A stretch of DNA of 64,000 bases from Calvatia gigantea (lineage: Eukaryota > Basidiomycota > Agaricomycetes > Agaricales > Lycoperdaceae): the NCBI GenBank assembly GCA_025093985.1, contig JACAAK010000002.1, positions 496,001 to 560,000 on the forward strand. Reading direction: 5' to 3'. Position numbers and translations under genes: made by a program. Of this stretch, positions 55,035 to 64,000 are shown in pieces. Position 1 is the stretch's first letter. Every line of letters begins with the position of its first letter. A model generated the notes under the pieces. The model did no database searches, had not been told where the DNA came from, and saw only the letters and a program-made list of their open reading frames with translations.

Positions 55035-56868
55035 ATGAGCTCCTCCAACGGTACAGGTGTAATGCAGTTCGCCCTGCCTACCAGTCCCATCGAGGAAAAG
55101 GCGAACGATGGCACCAGCAGTCCGTCCCATCCCCAGGCAACCATGGTTCCGGAACTCAACTACGCACGCCACGAAGAACGGCGGCCCGCCATCAGCAGTA
55201 ATGCTCGACTTATGTTCTACATCCGGTTCCTCGCCTTCTTCCTTATCGAGGCTGGATTTATCGCTCTTGGCGCAGCATGCTTAGCCAAACCTATCCCTCT
55301 GAACATCCCCCTCAGGTTTAGCGACTCAGAGGTTAAGGGTGGCTTCACAGTCATCTTCATCGTTTGGCAGAGTTTTGCCATCATTGCTGGCGGTTACATC
55401 CTCACTGATGCATTCAGTCGGGAGTGGTCAGTGCAACTCGCGAAACTTGAGCCAGGCACGACTGACAGAGTGTCCACTGTCACGTCCGGCTTCCTCGACC
55501 GCATCGCCCACTTCTTCCAAAAACGTGCCAGTGGGACATTCAAACTTGCATTCCTCGCGTCCCTTACATTCATGGCACTCACGCAATTGGCGCCTGGTAC
55601 CATCAGCGCTGCCACCACCCTCGTCAACCTTCCTGTTCAGATCCAAATTGGCACCCTACTCAATCAGGTGACCGACGAGAGCGCACAACAGTTCCTCACG
55701 ACGGGAAATCGTGCCAACCTCATCATCCGTCTCGAGCAAATTGAGCACTCGCCATTTGGGTTGAAGCTGCAGCCTAATTGGCTGGTAGCTACACCAGCCG
55801 TGGATTTTGGTATTTTGAATGGGACTCTGGAATACGACTCAGATGTTGTTGAGTTCCATCACGATTGTCATTGGGAGGCGCCGCGCTTTGTCAATGAATC
55901 TGGAGTGGGGCTATTAACTATGGCCGGAGGACAAGCTTGGTCAACTCAACTTGTATTCGGAGGGGGGGTCGCGGGTAAGTCTTCTTTCGGCAGCAGAAGA
56001 ATGGTGCTGATCTTTTTGAGCAGCTTCGAGCATCAGCCCTCTCTCCCTCACGAGTTATCCGATTATGGAGAACACCAACACCTCGGCGTTCCTTTTCATT
56101 GGAGGAAACAGCACTTTCCGTAACAGCCGGGTCACCCCCCCAACTCCCTTCGCCATCGATCTCGGAACTCTACCCGCCACCTTTGTTACGAGTGGTGTTG
56201 GCGTGACTGTGGTGCAAGAATCCTTTGTCGGACCCCTCGCAAGCGTTCTTGTCTGCGACCCCCATTTGCAGATCTCAGGTGGTCGTGTTCGACTTTTCAC
56301 GGACGGCACCCTCCGTATCATTGACTCTGGGAAGCCGCGTATTGGCAACTTCCCAGATAGCGCAGCAAACTTGATCTTTACAAATGCCTTCCAAGTTGCT
56401 CTCATTGAACTCGAACCCCTTGAAACCAACAACATCATCAACAATGTCGCATCCGTTATGTTCATGGCCAATTCCTCAGTCGATTGGAATACTGCAGCGA
56501 ACATTCCTCCGTCTGACACTGCCACTATCAATAAAAATATGGATGCATTCATGCTTTCCGCAGCAAAAGCATTCATTGATGGTTATCGCAAGACTGGAAC
56601 ATCTGCAACCGTATCTTTCGATTTGAAGACCATCCCCGCAATTGGGAATGAGCAGCGCTTGGCTTTGACGACGTCCAAGGGTTTATTCATTACGGTTATC
56701 GTCGTCTTTGCACTTGCGCTGTCGTTGTTATACGCGCTCTGCCGATCGATACTGACGCAGAAGAGGTACCCATTCGATTTGCACAGCGTGCTTTCTGTGC
56801 TTCAGGAAGATAACGGGAGGAGAGCTTCGATGTTGATCCCCGCGCAGCGGGAAGGGCAGGCCGTCTGA
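55035..56868 (+). CDS. Four-pass membrane protein with large extracellular domain
   Basis: The ATG at 55035 (MSSSNGTGVMQFALP) starts a protein of about 595 residues. Three membrane helices come early: FYIRFLAFFLIEAGFIALGA, GGFTVIFIVWQSFAIIAGGY and FKLAFLASLTFMALTQLAPG. A domain of some 370 residues follows with N-glycosylation sites (NGTLEYD, NESG, NSTFRN, NSSVDW). A last helix, LFITVIVVFALALSLLYALC, is followed by a short basic tail ending at 56868. One 49-nt intron fits at 55975-56023 (GTAAGT...GAGCAG) and keeps the frame into ASSISPLSLTSYP. It resembles uncharacterised agaricomycete membrane proteins; no enzyme motif is visible. A cell-surface role is inferred from topology. Confidence 0.8.
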
Positions 56869-57808
56869 ACACTCGAACGACTAACTTAGGCGAAACAAAG
56901 TCCCACAGACGAGAGGCGATGGGAATTGGGAACTTCCCTGATTCTCTACTACGAATATTTAACGACGGCTTCGTATTAACCCTACTACGACTGATTCCTA
57001 CTTATGTTGTTATGTTGTAAAGTAGATACGTATCTTCACGCAGGATTGTTAACGACCTTTCAGAAACGAAATTGAGGTATAGAAGTGCAAGATCCATTGC
57101 TGGCGACCCACACTCCGGGTAGTCTTTGAAGAATTGAGAAGCTCAAACGTATCCTTCCCCTCGTCTGTAATCATATGCGACGTCGAGAAGCAGTCTGCCT
57201 GCAGTCTGCCAGCACTTTTGCGTGGATCTTTGAATTGTTCTTCACTTGTGACCTCGGTTCTATTTTTGTTTCGATGGACGGTGATATCAACCAATAAAGC
57301 AGAGGCCGGGTTCCCAGAGGAACGACTTCCCTTCCTTGTGTTAAGCGACATCATCTTAAATAGCGTCTCATTGTAGGTCAACTGACTGCACCAAAGCATC
57401 CGGAGCTTTGAACGAGAGAGAAAAAACAACCCAATGCGAAGGTACTTTGGGTACGTTGCGATATCGCATACGTTGCCGGAAAGTAGTACACTTGTCACGA
57501 AGACTAACCATTTGAAAAATCTTTTAGAAACATGAGGGGCGACGAAAGGGTGATTACCATTGACGTTGCCTTGCGCTTCAGTAATTGTATTTCTGATCTA
57601 ATCATGACCCCGGTGACGACGCCAGTGTGAATCTCTCTTGGACATACGCAACCGCGACAAACTGCACCCGTGTCCTGGGAATGTTCAGATATTCATGCGT
57701 GGACTTGCAAACAGAGACTGGTATCGAGTTCGCGAAGTGCAGGGTATAAAGGACGTACGTAGCCTCCCCAAATCAAGCCAAAGGCTTCGTCTGACACTCC
57801 CAGCACCA
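56869..57808. other. Intergenic, one doubtful minus-strand frame
   Basis: A minus-strand frame at 57049-57498 continues upstream to about 57535 with a weak hydrophobic start (RFFKWLVFVTSVLLSG). It lacks a clear ATG and any recognised motif, so it is not called as a gene. The cutinase promoter lies at the right end. Confidence 0.35.
57745..57750 (+). promoter_or_regulatory. TATA box of the cutinase gene
   Basis: TATAAA stands 59 bp before the cutinase start codon, a normal spacing for a strongly induced fungal gene with a short leader. Confidence 0.6.
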
Positions 57809-58513
57809 ATGTTCAAAGCCAGCTTCCTCGCGCTCGCCCTCTCCACGTTGGCATATGCTGCCCCACCTTTGGAGACCCGCCAGACTTGTGCCGATGTTAC
57901 TGTTGTCTTCGCCAGAGGAACAGGGGAGGCGGCACCTATCGGGACTATTGTTGGCCCGCCCTTCCGCACTGCACTCCAAAGCGCCATTGGGGGAAGGTCG
58001 CTAAACTTCGTGGGTGTCGACTATCCTGCCAGCATCGCTGGTTTCTTGGAGGGTGGCGACCCGAACGGCGCTCGTACCATGGCGAATGACGTCAATTCGT
58101 TCGCGAGCTCCTGCCCGAACACGGAAATTATTATGTCTGGATACAGGTTGGTCATTCTGTATGCTTTGGGTATCGAGCAGTTGTTAATCGGGGGTTCGTT
58201 CCCGTAGTCAAGGAGCCCAGGTTACACATCTTGCGGCACAGCAGCTCTCGTCGACCGTCCAGAACAGGGTTAGGGCTGTCGTTGTCTTTGGCGATCCAGA
58301 TGATGGCGACGGTTTCCCTGGCGTGCTGAATGGCCGTTCGATTACATTCTGCCATACGGGCGACAATATCTGCGACGGGGGTGTCCTCGTCCTTGGACCT
58401 CATCTTACATATGGCAATGTAAGGGTTTGCATGAAATGTAAGACAGACAACCTAACTCACACTGTATTTAGGACGCTCCCGCAGCGGCGGCTTTCGTCGC
58501 TTCTCACCTTTGA
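57809..58513 (+). CDS. Secreted cutinase (CE5)
   Basis: An extracellular serine esterase that hydrolyses cutin and other polyesters. The start at 57809 gives a signal peptide (FKASFLALALSTLAYAAP) and a likely Arg-type propeptide site at LETRQ. The catalytic domain begins TCADVTVVFARGTGEAAPIG. Exons are 57809-58146, 58208-58418 and 58472-58513. The first intron (58147-58207) splits the codon of the nucleophile in GYSQGAQ. The second exon has FGDPDDG and the Asp in CHTGDNICDGG, and its end carries the His in GPHLTYG. The four cysteines for two disulfides are present (TCADV, SSCPN, ITFCH, NICDG). The protein is about 196 residues, normal for fungal cutinases. All catalytic residues are intact. 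Confidence 0.95.
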
Positions 58514-60618
58514 TTAAACCGTTGTAGTCTGAACAAGTGTATTTTAAGAAATAAGTGTCCTACCGTTCAATTCATTCCTTGCCTGTTTCACGGGCATGAG
58601 GAACAACACGACGGAGATTTCTGAGCAATAAAATGCACACACAAGACCCGTGAATGGAGCCGGAAAGTAGCCATATTCGTTGGAAGTACGAGCCCAAACA
58701 TCAGCCGCTGTGTGGGACAAGCCCCTTGCACACGAAACCGACGGCAAGTTGTCCGACAGGTGCCTGGTAAGATAGACGAGAGTAAGATGTCTTAAAAGAT
58801 CCCAGCATACTTGTTCGATAGGCCAAGGCCTGCAGGGACCATAGCGCGGCGGGTATTGCAGTCATGGGCGGACCATGTAGTTGCACCGCGGAGAGGACGG
58901 TCGCCAGATCGCAGAAGTGGCAATCAAGTCCAAGTTGGTGGTGGAGAAAGCCGTTGGTAACCGTCCTTGCTCATTGCACGACAGGAGAAAAAGCGGATTC
59001 AGGCCGTGAGATGACACTAGATAGGTTCGCTTCGCTTGTAGGTTTCTTCGCGAATCACTATACGGTGAGAAGAGTGATTAAGGTCGAAGCTGGAAAATAT
59101 AGCTAAACCTGTCACGGATGAAATCAACTTTTCCCCCACAACTGACTGGCGCATGAAGGGAGTATTCTGCATAGACATATAAACGGACGTGTGCGCAGAT
59201 GAATAAGTCCTCAGGCCTTCGGAAATATGATATCATGATACTACCGGGAGAAAACTCACCTCGGTTACTTCATCGCGATTCGACCGTACTGGATGGTTGG
59301 CCTCGGGGCCAAACGACAACCATCGGCGCATCAACAGAAGGTGGTGTTCTTTTCGACTAGGCCGCACAGGGAACCGTTACAGCCGCATTATTGTCCTACC
59401 CTGGGCAGGATTCACTCGCCCAATCAAGAGCCGTAAGGTAGTGCGACTTTTTCATTGCCCTTATGCAAATGGAAGACTTTGCGAACAATGTCACAGAGGT
59501 CGTCCGGTTCGATGCTGGTTCAATTGCAGACCGCGGTGGGCGAGCGAGTGGAATCCAGAAGTGGCGGTTTGAGTACTCACGGGGTGCGCTCTGGTTATTT
59601 GATGGCACGATCAAGATGCCTGCTGGCCCCCCTAAGTAGCGATCAACAGCTCGTCATGTATCGAATCCATTGCAAGTAGGCCCCGCAACACATTAAGTTC
59701 GTATTCTGTAATGGAATCTTCATCTTCAGCAAGGTAAGCGAAGATTCAGTGCCAGCTATCACCTATAATACCAGTTCACTGTGCGTGAACAGGCGATCCA
59801 CTCCTTTCAAGTCTTTCCTCAACGGAGGCGGCTAAGGATTTCGGAGTGTGCGTCATGGGAGATAGCACTTAAACCCCAACCAAACCAGAACTCAAGGTTC
59901 GGATGAGGACCAGGGCTGAGTTGATATTTTCTTAGATCCTCGGCAATGTCGTATCAGGGTCGAGTTTAAGAACATTCGACGGAATGAAAAGATGGGGAAG
60001 ACTGGAAAAAAAAATTCTTGGAAAGAAGCGCCTTTCACTAGAATGATCTTGTCAATCAGTGTCGAGATGCCCCACTGATCAGCCGAGGCGTTGCAATAGA
60101 CATTATTGAATACGAGAGAATTAACTACCTGTTATCTGCGTGGAGACTAAGAAATCTCCGAGCCATGGAATATTTAACGGCTTGGACCAGAGGCCGTGGC
60201 CGTGTTCCCGGCACCCCAGAGAGGTGGAACTTAGGAACTACCACTTGCAAGGGAGAAAGGGTACGGACACTGTAACCATTTCTTGAGCAACGGCCGAAAA
60301 CTGATAGGAATGGAAAACAGCATATTAGTGGGGCATGAAAGTGTTTAAGGAGGTAGACTTTTAGTGCCTATAGTTCACTTCGGCGGCAACCCACAGAAAT
60401 CGACCGAGAACTGTAGGATCTGCTGAAAGGGTATTCACTGTTCAGTGTTTGAATGACTGAGTACCGAACTCCCAAAGGCCTTGAGAAATAACATTAGTAA
60501 GCACATCAACAAGGACCCTCTGACACTCTGCGAGGTCTGCAAACAAATTTCTCGTGACAGCCCCCCGAGGACTTCAATTGGCTGATAACTCCCATTTCCT
60601 GACCACATATTCTAGGGA
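58514..60618. other. Two-kilobase stretch without recognised gene
   Basis: Only short frames without motifs are present on either strand. No repeat or RNA gene was seen. It separates the cutinase gene from the AT-hook gene. Confidence 0.4.
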
Positions 60619-62290
60619 ATGCCAAAGATGTCGCAACATATACAGCATCACCACCCTCAGCAACCTCAATATGTGCATTACACTGGTCCACCTGGCACCC
60701 AGCTTACCGTAGCGCCCCAGGATACTACCAGACAGCCTCAACCGACGCAGCCAGCACAAAACCAACAACAGCAGACCCAGCAACCGCCGCAATCCACTGC
60801 AGGCACAAGTTCTACTGCTGACGCTGGCCAAAATGCCCCATCTACACCCTTAGTGGCGACCGGGGATTGGACGAAGGATCTCGTACATCTGGCAAAAACT
60901 GCCGAACTCAAGTGGGTGTTTAACGCGGCCCATTCTTTCTTTCGCTTTCAAATTAATATCTAATATCCCTAATTTTATTTGGTTGACGTTATTTCTGATT
61001 CAAATAATAAAATTTGGAACACTCAAATATGCTTACTACTCCGGTTCACCATTTGTTAATTCACGCTTCTTGGTTCAATTTCTCCATCCAATTTGGCTTG
61101 ATTGGCATAATCGTATGTCCATGCTGAATTGCTTTTTTTGTTAGAAAACATGCCTTGACGCTTCAGTTGCATACCGCACATATTCTGTCAGCACACGCTA
61201 CACTAGACTCTAAGGGTAAGGCCATCCAAGACATCCGCGAACAGAAAAACAAGTACGTATCAATATCAGTCTTACATATACAGCCTCAAAACCCTAGACT
61301 AATCTTTCTTAGGCTAGACAGTGAACGGACGCGCCTCCTGAATGCGCTGAGAGAGGTGTGACCCTTCGTACGCCAGGTCTAGCGCTAAAACTAACTGACA
61401 TGACTTGCAGATCAACGAAGACAGAGATAAGGTGAGACTGCGCCCCTTCGACTGCCCGACTTTAGGATGAAATCTTTTCGGGGGTTCTAGGCTGACTTGA
61501 TGGAGGTTTCTCTTGAAAAAGAGTACGTGGTGGATTTGCAGCTGTATGACCATAGTCAAACCTTGACAGGTGCAACGATCTGCGGAGTAAAATCGCGCAG
61601 CTTACTGATGGAGAATATACTGCCGCAAAACGGGACGTTGATAGGCTACGGGGAGAACTCGGCCAACCTCCTCTACCTAGCTTACAGGAGACATTAGAAG
61701 AGAAAACAGCACAGTGAGTACTGCCATTGGTTTTTTTTTTGCGCAAGAAGTATTGTGCCTGCAACACCGCATCATTTGTTTCGTCCACCCATCCTCACTT
61801 CCCCCGTCCTCCTATTCGCCTACTTTCGTGCTGTGGGATTTGGCACATCCGCTTCTCTTGGGTTCTGTTGCCATAATCAGCAATTTTCATGTTGTGGAAC
61901 CTGTCAATGTCTTCCCATCAAGAAGGGCGGAATTGATAGTGCGCGTCAACCGCATTAAATACCGGGACTTTGCTTTCTCCTGCTCTACCCGCGTACTGTA
62001 CTTTCCGCGTCACACTAAATCACGAACTCCATTGATGGGCACTTCTTTCATGTTTCCTGTCTCCTATCTCAATTCCGAGCCTTTCGTGGATTCTTTTGCT
62101 GACGCAAAACTTGTCTTGCATCAGATACCTAAACGAACGACGACTTAACGGCAACGAGAACCAAACCCCGCCCAGTGTCTTGAAGCGTCCCGCGACGGAC
62201 CAACCCGAAGGCCAGCCAGTCACAGGCAAGCGACCGCGCGGCCGCCCGAAGGGAAGCAAGAACAAGGCGAAATCATCGGAAGCGGCTTGA
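60619..62290 (+). CDS. Coiled-coil protein with C-terminal AT-hook
   Basis: The start at 60619 (MPKMSQHIQHHHPQQPQYVH) leads into a Gln/Pro-rich disordered region. Exon 1 ends at 60911 and a 232-nt intron follows. From 61144 the text is alpha-helical: HALTLQLHTAHILSAHATLD, KAIQDIREQKNKLDSERTRL, INEDRDKADLMEVSLEKE, NDLRSKIAQLTDGEYTAAKR, VDRLRGELGQPPLPS and LQETLEEKTAQYLNERR, a probable coiled coil. A 411-nt intron at 61714-62124, long for this genome, precedes the last exon. That exon ends in VTGKRPRGRPKGSKNKAK, an AT-hook (core RGRPKG) that binds the minor groove of AT-rich DNA, with stop at 62288-62290. A nuclear, chromatin-associated function is inferred. No named family was recognised. Confidence 0.8.
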
Positions 62291-64000
62291 AACCCCTTGG
62301 TCGCTGTTCTGCTCAGCTTACTGTGAGTGGCTTAGAGTTTGAATGAGTTGAATTTGGCATAGGAGGGAAAACCGGGGGGAAGGATTGAATTCAGCAGACA
62401 GGGTAATCACGACTGGCCCATATGTACTGGGGAAGTCATACTGGGAAGTCATTTGATCGTAGATGGGAAGGAGGGTGAACATGAGGAGAGAGCATGGGGG
62501 TGTTGGAGGAACCGATCAATACTTGCCCCACAGGGCGCGCCTACTCTGGAAGCGCGTAAAAGGGAGAAGATTATCACTATCGCCTCTTGACCACGCCCAA
62601 CTCCTTCGTCCACCTCAGTAGTCCAAGCATGTGTTCGTTTTCGTTACCATTCTGGCAGTATGAACGATCGGACCGGCTGGCAGTCCTCAACATAACGCGT
62701 AACGGAGCCTTATTCGGATTTCTCGTTTCTCGAGGTGGACATTGCTTCGGACATTTTGATCACGCGATTTTTCATCGACCAGAGCCCGCTGCGGTGAGAT
62801 AGGCTCACATTGAATCTTCATACATCTTCCTCAGCTACACGTCCACTTCTAATTCATGTGCTAACGTGCTGTGTTGCTCTATTCGTTAATTTATTTAAGA
62901 TTCCAATATCCATATCTCACCCCCATTCTCTGTACCCCACTCGTATGTATCTATATACCACGTCTTGGGCTGTAGCCAAATTTCCTGATAACAGAATAAT
63001 GATCATTCAATATCTCTCCTTCTACCTGTCGGCCTACGTTGGACACAAGCCTATTCTCGGACCATACCAGCCCATGGCGGTTAAAGGGATTTCGCGATCA
63101 ACCTTAGGAAGCTCCACATCAGCTAGTCAGGGGGTCCCGGTTTACGTTGAAATCGCACATTCAATCCCTCAGCAGCTTGACAGGATAAATTCACAAGTGT
63201 GACCACCTGGACGGTCTAGCTCATCTTACAGACCGTCCCAACAGATGGGTTAAGGCAGATATGCAGTCGAGCACCTCATGTTCAGCTTCCCTCAAGCCTC
63301 TGAGAAGCAACCTATTACGGCAGTCCGTCAGCTGTTCATCACGGCCATCGATAACTCCACTGATCCCCACATCCTTGAGATCTGTGAATGTCCTTTGCAC
63401 CGACGGCATACTGAGATCCCCGCGCGGAATGCCCGCAGTGGGAGGAAAGCAATTCAAAATAAGAGTCACTTGGACTCAAACTGGGTTAGAGATCTACTGT
63501 CCCAGGTTTTCATGACCTCAATGAGCCCCGGGAGATGCTTAGGTTGCTGTTTCTGTGCTGATTGTATATATTCACGTTGAAAACCGTGATTAGTGCAGAA
63601 GCCCTGGAACGGCGTCCATCTGTTCAACGCAAATCGCAGGGATCTGGGACGAGAACAGGAAATAGCGCGTTTTGGAACTTTTAGGATTCTAATTTAAGCC
63701 ACCTCCAGCGCACATTAGTTTATGGTTGCGAGCTTACTTATTGCCAATCAGACGCGCTGGGTGGAACATGCTCTAAGATGCTGGATGTCTTTGTTGGTGC
63801 AAAACGCTATTTGCCACCCATGCATGCCGAGCGGGTTGAGTCGGGTCTAAAAGTTCATTTGAAAGGCGCACCATGTCCAGTGCCCTCTGATTATGCATTT
63901 ATCACACATCTCGACAGATGAACCAAGCTTCTCGAGCGAGATTCGAAACTTTCATCCAACCGCTGGCACTCTTGACCTCCGCCAAGTCCCGAGCTCTATT
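62291..64000. other. Right end of window, no recognised gene
   Basis: Short frames on both strands carry no motif. The only structure noted is a 9-bp perfect hairpin with a 12-nt loop at 63209-63238 (GGACGGTCT/AGACCGTCC), too little for an assignment. Confidence 0.35.

Noticed and set aside
57049..57535. Gene on the minus strand before the cutinase
   Set aside because: No clear ATG, no family motif and no splice structure; kept only as a note.
63209..63238. Transcription terminator-like hairpin
   Set aside because: A 9-bp stem alone has no defined role in a fungal genome and no gene adjoins it.
1..64000. CRISPR arrays, bacterial operons, prophage or rRNA genes
   Set aside because: No regularly spaced repeats, ribosome-binding sites or rRNA signatures were found; gene structure is eukaryotic throughout.

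Overview
The window looks like a chromosomal segment of a mushroom-forming basidiomycete (Agaricomycetes). Genes are broken by many short GT-AG introns of about 48-70 nt. The families are typical of that group: NACHT P-loop NTPases, multi-pass membrane proteins in tandem, F-box proteins, a CE16-type GDSL esterase, a cutinase, and eukaryotic housekeeping genes. No bacterial operons, CRISPR arrays, rRNA or convincing functional tRNA genes were seen. The gene models were spliced by eye, so exon edges are estimates unless stated otherwise.

Layout. 0-6.4 kb: the 5' part of a NACHT gene running off the left edge, a TRF4/Cid14-type poly(A) polymerase (minus) sharing a 126-bp divergent promoter with a probably decaying HNH-domain gene (plus), an inverted repeat, and a relic of a NACHT N-terminus. 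7-11.3 kb: tandem paralogues of one multi-pass membrane protein (minus). 11.3-16.8 kb: gene-poor DNA with inverted-repeat elements, including a MITE with TA target duplication. 16.8-20 kb: a frameshifted ABM-fold gene and a GDSL esterase. 20.4-26.6 kb: AP-2 mu clathrin adaptor, then a SIT4-associated (SAPS) phosphatase subunit. 28.0-28.6 kb: a nuclease-fold hypothetical protein.

29.05-40.3 kb is an accessory island. It begins with about 6 kb of AT-rich DNA holding a solo LTR with 5-bp target duplication, a second LTR-like segment, a complete Tc1/mariner element with an intact DD34E transposase, and a miniature LTR retrotransposon whose LTRs carry a tRNA-like Pol III unit. The right end of this island plus about 2.15 kb of ordinary-composition DNA has then been duplicated in tandem (2,991 and 2,992 bp), almost without divergence in its right half.

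41.2-64 kb returns to ordinary genes: a FAHD1-type hydrolase, an F-box protein, a large NACHT NTPase with one apparent frameshift, acetolactate synthase (ILV2), a four-pass membrane protein, a secreted cutinase with a clear TATA box, and a coiled-coil/AT-hook protein. The genes do not form one pathway. They mix housekeeping functions (RNA surveillance, endocytosis, PP2A-like phosphatase control, branched-chain amino acids), secreted esterases and fast-turnover NLR-like and F-box families. The strongest candidate for something little described is the tRNA-bearing miniature LTR element at 33.7-34.5 kb, followed by the recent microhomology-type tandem duplication beside it.
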